Part shown: one piece after another, positions 32,601-37,669 of the stretch
How the letters are laid out: every line of letters begins with the position of its first letter
Position numbering within the stretch: the stretch's first letter is position 1
DNA from: Chloroflexaceae bacterium
Lineage (GTDB): Bacteria > Chloroflexota > Chloroflexia > Chloroflexales > Chloroflexaceae
Reading direction: 5' to 3'
Length of the DNA stretch: 37,669 bases
Assembly: GCA_012031225.1 (NCBI GenBank)
Contig: JAAUTZ010000031.1
Location: forward strand, 1 to 37,669
The notes under the pieces: model-generated
Database searches by the model: none
What the model saw: only the letters and a program-made list of their open reading frames with translations
What the model was told of the DNA's origin: nothing
Translations under genes and position numbers: made by a program

Positions 32601-33768
32601 GCGTCCGCAGCAACAGCCTGCACTGCATGCGGAAGCCGCCCGCCTGTATGCCCAACTTAGCACGGTGGCATTCTTCGCGGGGCGTAGCCGCCACGCGATC
32701 ACCGCCAATCTTGCCGCACTTGCCCTAGCCGAGCAGATCGGCATATCGCCAGAGCTAGCCCTTGCCCGCGCAGCACATGCGGTTGCCTTAGCTGCTCTCG
32801 GCTTCACCCGCCCTGCCCACATCACCATGCACCGCGCCCAACGCATTGCCACCCAAACGGGCGATGCCGCAACCCAAGCAACGGTGGCAAGCATGGCGGG
32901 CTTGGCGGCAACCGGGCGCGGGGCGTGGGCCGTTGCCCAGACGGCCCTGCACACCGCCCTCGATCAGAGCAGCAAGCTCCGCGATGATCGCCAGTGGGGG
33001 CAGGCGTGGCTATTGTTGGCCCAGTGTTACGCTTTTCAGGGCGACTTCCGCCGCGCCCAATCCATGTTTGTGGTGCTATCCCAAGCGAGCCACCAGCGCG
33101 GCGACGGAGTGCAGCAAGCGTGGGCATGGGGCGGGCAAGGCCAGATGGCGTTGCGGCGCGGCGATCTGGGGCACGCCCAGCACCTGTTGACACAGACGAA
33201 CACGCTGCTTGATCCGAGTGAGTCACCCAGCATCATCGGCAACTACGGCTTGCTCGCGCAGACCTACCTGCGGCTAGGCGATCTTGCCGCCGCCCAGCAC
33301 GCCGCGCAACACAGCTCCGCGCTGCTCGCCGAACTGCGTGCGCCACTGGCCTACTACCTGCTCGAAGGCTATGCGGGCTGCGCCGAGCTTGCCTTGTATC
33401 AGTGGCAGCAGGCAATCCAGCAGCGGGTCATCCGTGCCGCCCGCGAGCGCACCCGCCGCGCCGCCCGCCGTGCCTGCACGGCCCTCGCCCACTATGCCTA
33501 CCACTTCCCCATCGGCAAACCGCGCTGGCGGCTCTATCTCGGCTACTACCTCCTGCTCCACGGCTGGCACAGGCTCGCCATGCAGCAGTGGCACTGGGCT
33601 TTGCACACCGCCACCGAACTGGGTATGCCCTACGAGGCCGCCCTCCTCCACACGCTGCTCGCCCGCCACGCCCCCCAGCCAGCCACGCGCCAGCAGCATC
33701 AGCACCACGCGCACATCATGTTTGCACAGACGGGCGGCGACCCCACGACAGCCGTAGTGCTAGGCTAG
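29620..33768 (+). CDS. Soluble-adenylyl-cyclase-like protein: two cyclase domains, ATPase, TPR-like tail
   Basis: A 1382-residue cytoplasmic protein. Cyclase domain 1 (about 40-225) has metal-site aspartates D49 (ILIADLSGFT) and D99 (FTGDGLIALW). Cyclase domain 2 (about 268-450) has the transition-state pair N389 and R393 (DVINLASRL). A P-loop ATPase follows: Walker A GEVGMGKS (492-499) and Walker B MVLVLEDAHWLD (617-628). From about 880 on there are TPR-like helical repeats. The order matches mammalian soluble adenylyl cyclase. Domain 1 lacks Asn/Arg (Q181, D185) and domain 2 lacks the second Asp (T321), so only one composite active site is expected. The usual base-recognition Lys and Asp/Thr are D317 and A382, so ATP specificity or activity is uncertain. 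The start is at 29620 or 29644. Confidence 0.88.
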   Translation: MPSAPPPPMLLETVASYVPRILVRWYQDEPRLLHTPTARRLHAPILIADLSGFTHLSEVLSHRQPDGVEQLSRLLNRYFGSMIDTLLAHGGDIVEFTGDGLIALWDAHEYTPPPDLPVLLAQAAHAALALQHELAQLTAAYPIADTHLTLRVCIGVGEVLVLSVGGVLGRWELLVAGDAVQQASDAIGQAHTGEVLLSAAAWHTLGQVAHGVPTTRNRTYCLHQLRAPRLPAPAPPLPEPATLPLIRGHIPGAVLSRMQAGQTEWLAELRYLTVIFLDVQGLNYTAPDALQQVHSVMRALQIVLYQYEGSVNQFIVDDKGTVLVAALGLPPLTHRHEAVLAVQAAQAMVQRVQQLGYGSVAGLATGLVFCGSRGNHRRRDYALIGDVINLASRLMQHAQQLEPDPATPDLPAVLCDAATYQAARAQLNFARLPPVPIKGKGAPVAIFRPLGTQPPLGTPPPLIGRAAEQALLTGLFDCLLHKRTSAVLILEGEVGMGKSRLLDDLLEHARAYATITLLGAGDALAHHTPYHAWRSVFQQLFHLHLLPNDLATQQAHVLHSLAIAPELLELAPLLNTILHLDLPDTALTAHMPATVRAEQTHRILLRLLQLASTHLPMVLVLEDAHWLDSPSWSLALAATQTITPLLLIVSTQPLTEPLAREYQQLLRQPQAQRLLLAELEDEAARQLIAVQLDVAYVADEVLELVQHHARGNPFLIAELTRSLYEAGTLRCTANDCRLPANGDLPSLIRLPANVQGVIASRIDRQPPALQLTVKVASVIGVRFASTTLHAIYPLAITPTQMQDYLRQLEQAQIFRRLTRDGSEWEFVHILIREAVYATLLYAQRRDLHRAVATWHEQHPPDGQYIHAATLAHHWLHAEEPARALGYLVQAGEYALHTHAYREASRLLLHALVLVGRVPPPPTAAELAHLHHLLPEPDRPPPAELVRWQRLLAEAYLARGKLAQSREQLEQALQHTGYPPPHTKHLLALLVRCSLRPQQQPALHAEAARLYAQLSTVAFFAGRSRHAITANLAALALAEQIGISPELALARAAHAVALAALGFTRPAHITMHRAQRIATQTGDAATQATVASMAGLAATGRGAWAVAQTALHTALDQSSKLRDDRQWGQAWLLLAQCYAFQGDFRRAQSMFVVLSQASHQRGDGVQQAWAWGGQGQMALRRGDLGHAQHLLTQTNTLLDPSESPSIIGNYGLLAQTYLRLGDLAAAQHAAQHSSALLAELRAPLAYYLLEGYAGCAELALYQWQQAIQQRVIRAARERTRRAARRACTALAHYAYHFPIGKPRWRLYLGYYLLLHGWHRLAMQQWHWALHTATELGMPYEAALLHTLLARHAPQPATRQQHQHHAHIMFAQTGGDPTTAVVLG

Positions 33769-33791
33769 CCCCCACTGATGCGAACGATGCG

Positions 33792-33836
33792 AATGACGGG
33801 AATGACGGGAATGACGGGAATGACGGGAATGACGGG
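33792..33836 (+). repeat. Tandem repeat, five copies of AATGACGGG
   Basis: Five perfect, contiguous 9-bp copies of AATGACGGG, located just after the cyclase gene in a 242-nt gap. The unit length of 9 would keep a reading frame, but I see no gene here. Confidence 0.95.
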
Positions 33837-33848
33837 ATGCCAGCTAGG

Positions 33849-33875
33849 GCTGATACGGCTGATACGGCTGATACG
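33849..33875 (+). repeat. Tandem repeat, three copies of GCTGATACG
   Basis: Three perfect contiguous copies of a different 9-bp unit, 12 nt after the AATGACGGG block and about 20 nt upstream of a promoter -10. It could be a regulator-binding array or a replication-slippage product. Confidence 0.95.
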
Positions 33876-33890
33876 GGCAGAGCCTATTTC

Positions 33891-33899
33891 TGCTATAAT
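33891..33899 (+). promoter_or_regulatory. Promoter of the small membrane protein gene
   Basis: TGCTATAAT: a perfect TATAAT (33894-33899) with extended TG. The -35 region coincides with the end of the GCTGATACG repeats (TGATAC with a long 19-nt spacer), so the repeats may affect promoter strength. Confidence 0.6.
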
Positions 33900-34010
33900 G
33901 CACAGCGTTCAGCCATAACGTAAAAGAGTGCCACACCCGTGATGATGGGCCTGTGGTAGGCACAGGCCCAACACCGCAGCAAGTGGAGCTAACCAGAAAG
34001 GAAATGACGG

Positions 34011-34409
34011 ATGCCAGCCGGAATTGTAGTTCTTGCGATCCTGTACATTATCGGTGGGATACTCGCGTTGGTCTGGGGCGTGGTTGCAATCAGTGTGGGC
34101 AGTGTGAGTTGGATCACGGGCGTGCTGTTCTCTAGCACCATGCGCGAATTTGGTGGCTCGGCCTTTTGGGGCGGCTTTTGGGGTATCGGCAGTGCGGTCT
34201 TGAACTTTGCGGTAGGGTTCGGGCTATTTGCGCGGCAGAAGTGGGCCTACATCCTCGCGTGGATTGCCGCCGCCTTCTCGCTTGTAGGGCCGATTGCAGG
34301 CTTGCTAGGGGGCAACTTCTGGGCCCTGTTCGGCTTGATTATTCCGGGCGCGATCTTCTCCTACCTGACCTTCAACGAGAACGTGAAGCAGACCTTTGGG
34401 CGTGGCTGA
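34011..34409 (+). CDS. Small multi-TM membrane protein
   Basis: A 132-residue hydrophobic protein with about four predicted membrane spans: residues near 5-32 (VVLAILYIIGGILALVWGVV), 50-72, 77-95 (AYILAWIAAAFSLVGPIAG) and 97-118 (FWALFGLIIPGAIFSYL). The C-terminus (NENVKQTFGRG) is short and polar. No family is recognised; small four-TM proteins of this sort are common in Chloroflexi. AAAGGAAATG lies upstream of the start. It precedes the two coiled-coil membrane paralogues and may form an operon with them. Confidence 0.75.
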   Translation: MPAGIVVLAILYIIGGILALVWGVVAISVGSVSWITGVLFSSTMREFGGSAFWGGFWGIGSAVLNFAVGFGLFARQKWAYILAWIAAAFSLVGPIAGLLGGNFWALFGLIIPGAIFSYLTFNENVKQTFGRG

Positions 34410-34431
34410 TGCGGAGCACAGGAACCACGCA

Positions 34432-35154
34432 ATGATACAGCACATTGGCCGGGCCACCGTGGCCACGCTCGCTGGGGGCAGCGCAATCGCATGTTTTGGC
34501 TCGGCGGTGGCTGTCTGGCGAATACGATCCCACGCCGATCAGGTAGGCGCGAGTTTGCTCTCGCTCCTCAACGAATACCTGCCCCTCGCCAGCAGCGGGC
34601 TAGCCCAGATCGAGACGGTGCTGATTGAGGTGCAGCCCGAATTGAGCCATGCCACTGTGGAACAGATGGAAGCGCGAGCCACCCGCCTGATCGCCCGCAT
34701 GCAAGGCGCAATTGGCTTTGGGCGACAACTCTCCACCAGCATCACGGCAATCAATGCCACGCTTGAGCAGGTCAACCGTAGCCTGCCCTTCGGCAGCATT
34801 CCTACGATCTCGCACGAGCTAGCCGAGCTTGAGCAGCACTTGCAGACGATCACAACCCAGCTCGGTGAGCTACACAGCCTTGCCGCCCAAGCCGAGCTGA
34901 CGAACCACAATGGTGAGGCGCAGGTGGCGGCACTGGTTGAATGCATCAATGGGCAGATTACGCTAGCACAGCCGCACGTCGCTGCAACTCAGCTTGCTAT
35001 CGCTACGGTGATTGCCCAGATCCCCCTGATGGAGGGGAACTTCACGGCATGGACAGGCACGGCGGCAACCGTGTGGACAGGAATGGCCATGCTGCTTGGG
35101 GCCGGCCAAGTGAGCCTGCTACGCCAGAGCATGCACTGGCTCACCGGCGCGTGA
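34432..35154 (+). CDS. TM-coiled coil-TM protein, paralogue A
   Basis: A 240-residue protein with an N-terminal hydrophobic segment (about 10-30), a long helical, Gln/Glu-rich middle (EYLPLASSGLAQIETVLIEV, HELAELEQHLQTITTQLGEL) and a C-terminal hydrophobic segment near 205-228 ending in MLLGAGQVSLL. Two spans would put the coiled coil on one side of the membrane, like chemoreceptor or scaffold proteins, but no signalling motif is visible. It is a clear paralogue of the next gene. I choose the ATG at 34432; a TTG at 34396 is in frame inside the previous gene. Function unknown. Confidence 0.75.
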   Translation: MIQHIGRATVATLAGGSAIACFGSAVAVWRIRSHADQVGASLLSLLNEYLPLASSGLAQIETVLIEVQPELSHATVEQMEARATRLIARMQGAIGFGRQLSTSITAINATLEQVNRSLPFGSIPTISHELAELEQHLQTITTQLGELHSLAAQAELTNHNGEAQVAALVECINGQITLAQPHVAATQLAIATVIAQIPLMEGNFTAWTGTAATVWTGMAMLLGAGQVSLLRQSMHWLTGA

Positions 35155-35211
35155 CGGCACGCGCTGCCCCAAGCAGGCGGACAGGGCAGATCTGTAGAAG
35201 GGGAGGAACTG

Positions 35212-35943
35212 ATGAACGCACGCAAAATTGGGGCGGGGATCCTTGTTTTTCTCACGGCACTGGGCACGCTGCTCTGTCTGGTAATCCTGATCGGGGCGTG
35301 GGCGGCGCGCCCAGCAATTAACGAAACGGGAACCAGCCTTGCGGCTACGATCAGCGAATACCTGACCCTCGCCGATGGTGGATTGACCCAGATTACGGGC
35401 ATCCTTGATGATACCCAAACTCGGCTTACGGATGACTCGGAGCAGGTAGATCAGCTCGATGCGGCGGCGGAAGAGCTTGCCACTGGCGTGCGCCGCTTGG
35501 TCAGCTTTGCCCGCCAACTGCACGAGGGGCTGAATACGATGAACGACACGATAGTCTTGCTCAATCGCACCATCCCCAACAGCAATATCCCCACCATGAC
35601 GAATGAGCTGGCCCAACTGGATCGCCAACTGGAGACGCTTGCCGATCAGATTCAAGCCTTCCGCACGCGGCTCGCGGCGGCAGGTGTGAGCAAGCCCAGC
35701 GATGATGCGATTATCTCCAGCTTGCTCGGTGACATCAGCACCAACATCGGCACGATGAAATCGCAAATAGATACAACCCAAGTAACAGTGCAGCGCACGA
35801 TTACGCAGCTAGGGGTGGTACAAGCAAACCTTGCGCTGTGGACGGCCCTGCTGGCTACTGGCGTGTCGCTGGTCATGCTCCTGCTGGGCGCGGGGCAGGT
35901 CAGCCTGCTGCTGCGGGCGTGGGCGTGGCTGCAAACGGCATAG
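35212..35943 (+). CDS. TM-coiled coil-TM protein, paralogue B
   Basis: A 243-residue protein with the same design as the gene before it: N-terminal span (about 8-30, GILVFLTALGTLLCLVILIG), helical middle (EYLTLADGGLTQITGILDDT, NELAQLDRQLETLADQIQAF) and a C-terminal span near 208-232 with MLLLGAGQVSLL. Shared blocks EYL-x-LA-xx-GL-x-QI, NR-xx-P-xxx-IPT and LLGAGQVSLL at matching positions show a tandem duplication that has since diverged. AAGGGGAGG precedes the ATG. The 57-nt gap and same orientation suggest an operon. Function unknown. Confidence 0.78.
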   Translation: MNARKIGAGILVFLTALGTLLCLVILIGAWAARPAINETGTSLAATISEYLTLADGGLTQITGILDDTQTRLTDDSEQVDQLDAAAEELATGVRRLVSFARQLHEGLNTMNDTIVLLNRTIPNSNIPTMTNELAQLDRQLETLADQIQAFRTRLAAAGVSKPSDDAIISSLLGDISTNIGTMKSQIDTTQVTVQRTITQLGVVQANLALWTALLATGVSLVMLLLGAGQVSLLLRAWAWLQTA

Positions 35944-35963
35944 CTCTGCTGGACGGTAGGACG

Positions 35964-35972
35964 TGGTATGAT
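35964..35972 (+). promoter_or_regulatory. Promoter of the M20 amidohydrolase gene
   Basis: TGGTATGAT: TATGAT at 35967-35972 with extended TG, 20 nt after the previous stop. Predicted leader about 33 nt. -35 weak. Confidence 0.5.
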
Positions 35973-36011
35973 ACAGATGAGAATGCCAAACTAGCGACAG
36001 GAGAACTCCAC

Positions 36012-37415
36012 ATGACTCACCCATCGCTTGCGGCTGCGGTTGATCAAGTTACACCAACAATCATTGCGGTTGCCGATCAATTGTGGGATTTCGCCGAGAT
36101 TGCCTACACGGAAATACGCTCATCCGCCCTGCTAAAGCAGGTGCTTCAGGAACACGGCTTCACGATTACCCACGCAACAGTCGGTGAGCTAGAAACGGCT
36201 TTCGTTGCCGAATACGGCACGGGCACGCCGATTATCGGCATCCTTGCTGAGTATGATGCCTTGCCCGGCTTGGGCAATACGGCTGACCCTGTGCCGACCC
36301 CGCGCCCCGATGGACAGACCAATGGGCATGGCTGCGGGCACAATCTGATTGGCGCGGGTGCGCTCGGCGCAGCCCTCGCCCTACAAGCGGTGCTGCACGC
36401 CGAACAGCTGCCCGGCACCCTGCGCCTGTATGGAACGCCTGCCGAAGAAGGTGGCATGGGCAAGGTGCTGATGGCGCAGACGGGCGTATTCCACGATCTG
36501 GATGCGTGTTTGCACTGGCATCCGGCCCACCTTGCTGGGACGTTCACGCTCAAGACAACCGCGAATGCTAAACTGAAGATCGAGTTTCACGGCCGAACGG
36601 CCCACGCGGGCATAAGCCCGTGGCTAGGGCGCAGCGCACTGCATGCCGCAGAGCTATTCGCGCATGGTGTAAACCTGATGCGTGAGCATCTTGAGCCGAC
36701 GGCGCGGGTGCATTACATCTACACCCAAGCTGGGGAAGCAGCTAATATTGTGGCGGAGTATGCCGCGCTGCAACTTGCTGTGCGTGATGCAACGGTAGCG
36801 CAGGTGCAGCAGGCGGCGACGTGGATTGAGCAGATTGCAGCGGGAGCCGCGCTTGCCACCCAAACCCGCAGCACCACAACGGTGCAGGCCCGGGTGCATG
36901 ATCTGCTCTCGAATACGCCGCTTGCCGAGCGAGCTTACACCCACTTGCAGCAGCTGATGCCAATCAGCTATACGGATGCAGAGCTTGCCTTTGCCCATGC
37001 AATTCAGCAAGCACTCCATGTGCCGCAACAGGGTATGAATACAGAGGTATTTTTTCCCCAAGAAATACCCATCGGCGGTAGCACCGATGTGGGCGACGTG
37101 AGCAAAATCACGCCGACAATGGGCATTGCCGTGCAGAGTCTACCGCTTGGCGTATCGCTGCACACATGGGCTGCAACTGCCTGTCACGGCACAAGCATAG
37201 GCCACAAAGCGGCAATCACCGCCGCGCATACACTGGCTCTGCTCGGCTACGATCTGCTCACCGATGCGGGGCTACGCGCTGCCGCCCGTGCCGATTTCGA
37301 GCAGCGCATGCACGGCAGCCGCTACGAGATCAGCCCGCCCGCTCCGTTGCCAGTCGCCGCGAGCATCGCCGATGATACCGATGCGCTCGGCAAAACCTTT
37401 AGCGAAACCGTTTAG
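36012..37415 (+). CDS. M20 family amidohydrolase (AbgB-like)
   Basis: A 467-residue M20-type metallohydrolase, a family that cleaves amide bonds of N-acyl amino acids or p-aminobenzoyl-glutamate. Metal-site motifs are ILAEYDALPGLG (77-88), NGHGCGHNLIGAGALGAA (H106, H110) and TPAEEGGMGK (E145, E146). FHGRTAHAGISPWLGRSALHA is the lid-domain signature, and ETAN-like strand GEAANIVAEYAAL follows. SSTDVGDVS-like GGSTDVGDVSKITP and CHGTSIGHKAA near the end fit the AbgB/PEPT group. The start at 36012 has AGGAGA 7 nt upstream. The natural substrate cannot be told from sequence. Confidence 0.9.
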   Translation: MTHPSLAAAVDQVTPTIIAVADQLWDFAEIAYTEIRSSALLKQVLQEHGFTITHATVGELETAFVAEYGTGTPIIGILAEYDALPGLGNTADPVPTPRPDGQTNGHGCGHNLIGAGALGAALALQAVLHAEQLPGTLRLYGTPAEEGGMGKVLMAQTGVFHDLDACLHWHPAHLAGTFTLKTTANAKLKIEFHGRTAHAGISPWLGRSALHAAELFAHGVNLMREHLEPTARVHYIYTQAGEAANIVAEYAALQLAVRDATVAQVQQAATWIEQIAAGAALATQTRSTTTVQARVHDLLSNTPLAERAYTHLQQLMPISYTDAELAFAHAIQQALHVPQQGMNTEVFFPQEIPIGGSTDVGDVSKITPTMGIAVQSLPLGVSLHTWAATACHGTSIGHKAAITAAHTLALLGYDLLTDAGLRAAARADFEQRMHGSRYEISPPAPLPVAASIADDTDALGKTFSETV

Positions 37416-37446
37416 CAACCAGCAATCGTCTGAGGAGCTGATCCGC

Positions 37447-37669
37447 ATGGTGCCAGTTCTCACCCGTCGTCAACTCTTGAAGCTACTCGGCATTGGTGCC
37501 GCCAGCAGTGCCGCCAGTGCGTGTGCTGGCGCGGGGCTACCGCTTGCGGCACACAGCCCTGCCGCACCAGAGCCACCCCCCAGCACCACCAACCCGCCCA
37601 CACCAACGCCAACGCCACCAGCCCCGCCCGCACCAGAGCCAACGCTAGCGCCAGTGCTGCCCGCCGAGC
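37447..37669 (+). CDS. Tat-type exported lipoprotein, N-terminal part (cut by window end)
   Basis: The first 74 codons of a protein continuing beyond the window. The start MVPVLTRRQLLKLLGIGAA has a twin-arginine motif (TRRQLLK), a short hydrophobic stretch, and a possible lipobox ending in C26 (SAASAC). After the cysteine comes a Pro/Thr/Ala-rich linker (TNPPTPTPTPPAPPAPEP), typical of cell-surface lipoproteins such as substrate-binding proteins. The mature domain is not visible, so function is unknown. GAGGAG gives a good start 9 nt upstream. It follows the M20 hydrolase by 31 nt and could share its operon. Confidence 0.75.
   Translation, partial: MVPVLTRRQLLKLLGIGAASSAASACAGAGLPLAAHSPAAPEPPPSTTNPPTPTPTPPAPPAPEPTLAPVLPAE

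Noticed and set aside
33792-33875. Possible CRISPR array
   Set aside because: Units are 9 bp and contiguous with no spacers, so this is simple tandem repetition.
33402-33923. A plus-strand frame running through the 9-bp repeats (NDG and ADT repeats)
   Set aside because: Its first two thirds is a shadow of the cyclase gene in another frame; the repeats keep it open because the unit is a multiple of three.

Overview
The window is a stretch of bacterial chromosome that I assign by inference to Chloroflexota, class Chloroflexia (the Chloroflexus/Roseiflexus/Oscillochloris side). Three things point there. The ribosomal genes form one fused S10-spc-alpha-L13 run starting with tuf. RpoA begins MLDIAMPK and its body resembles Chloroflexus RpoA as I remember it. 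The second half is rich in lineage-style proteins: small membrane proteins, HEAT repeats, and a cyclase-ATPase-TPR giant. GC content is moderately high. I found no rRNA, tRNA, insertion sequence, prophage or CRISPR array.

Region 1 (1-17466) is translation machinery, all on the + strand: the end of tuf, then rpsJ-rplC-rplD-rplW-rplB-rpsS-rplV-rpsC-rplP-rpmC-rpsQ-rplN-rplX-rplE-rpsN-rpsH-rplF-rplR-rpsE-rpmD-rplO-secY-adk-infA-rpmJ-rpsM-rpsK-rpsD-rpoA-rplQ-truA-rplM-rpsI. No map gene lies between adk and infA. Several genes overlap (rplD/rplW, rplP/rpmC, rplN/rplX, rpsE/rpmD, rpmD/rplO). Many of the longer gaps between genes hold a compact GC-rich hairpin with no T-run.

Region 2 (17467-22191) is a housekeeping cluster: rsmD (frame-disrupted near its 5' end), coaD, a coiled-coil protein, a YceD/DUF177 protein and rpmF, closed by a clear intrinsic terminator, then fabH and fabD. 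The 438-nt gap after fabD holds a strong minus-strand promoter facing a strong hairpin plus T-run about 250 nt away. This is a candidate structured small RNA (or small-protein gene) and is the best unexplained signal in the window.

Region 3 (22585-26635) has a two-TM membrane protein, overlapping by ATGA a tyrosine recombinase, then a TrmA/RlmD-family methyltransferase lacking the usual Fe-S cysteines, and a convergent second two-TM membrane protein on the minus strand.

Region 4 (26636-37669) has a HEAT-repeat protein, a lipoprotein with FlgD-type Ig-like modules, and a 1382-residue protein with the domain order of mammalian soluble adenylyl cyclase (two cyclase domains, AAA-type ATPase, TPR-like tail). 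After these come two 9-bp tandem-repeat blocks, a small multi-TM protein, two tandem paralogues of TM-coiled coil-TM design, an M20 amidohydrolase, and the start of a Tat-type lipoprotein cut by the window edge. Seven promoters inferred by eye share an extended -10 (TGnTAnnAT). Functions are assigned by motif recognition only; no database search was possible.
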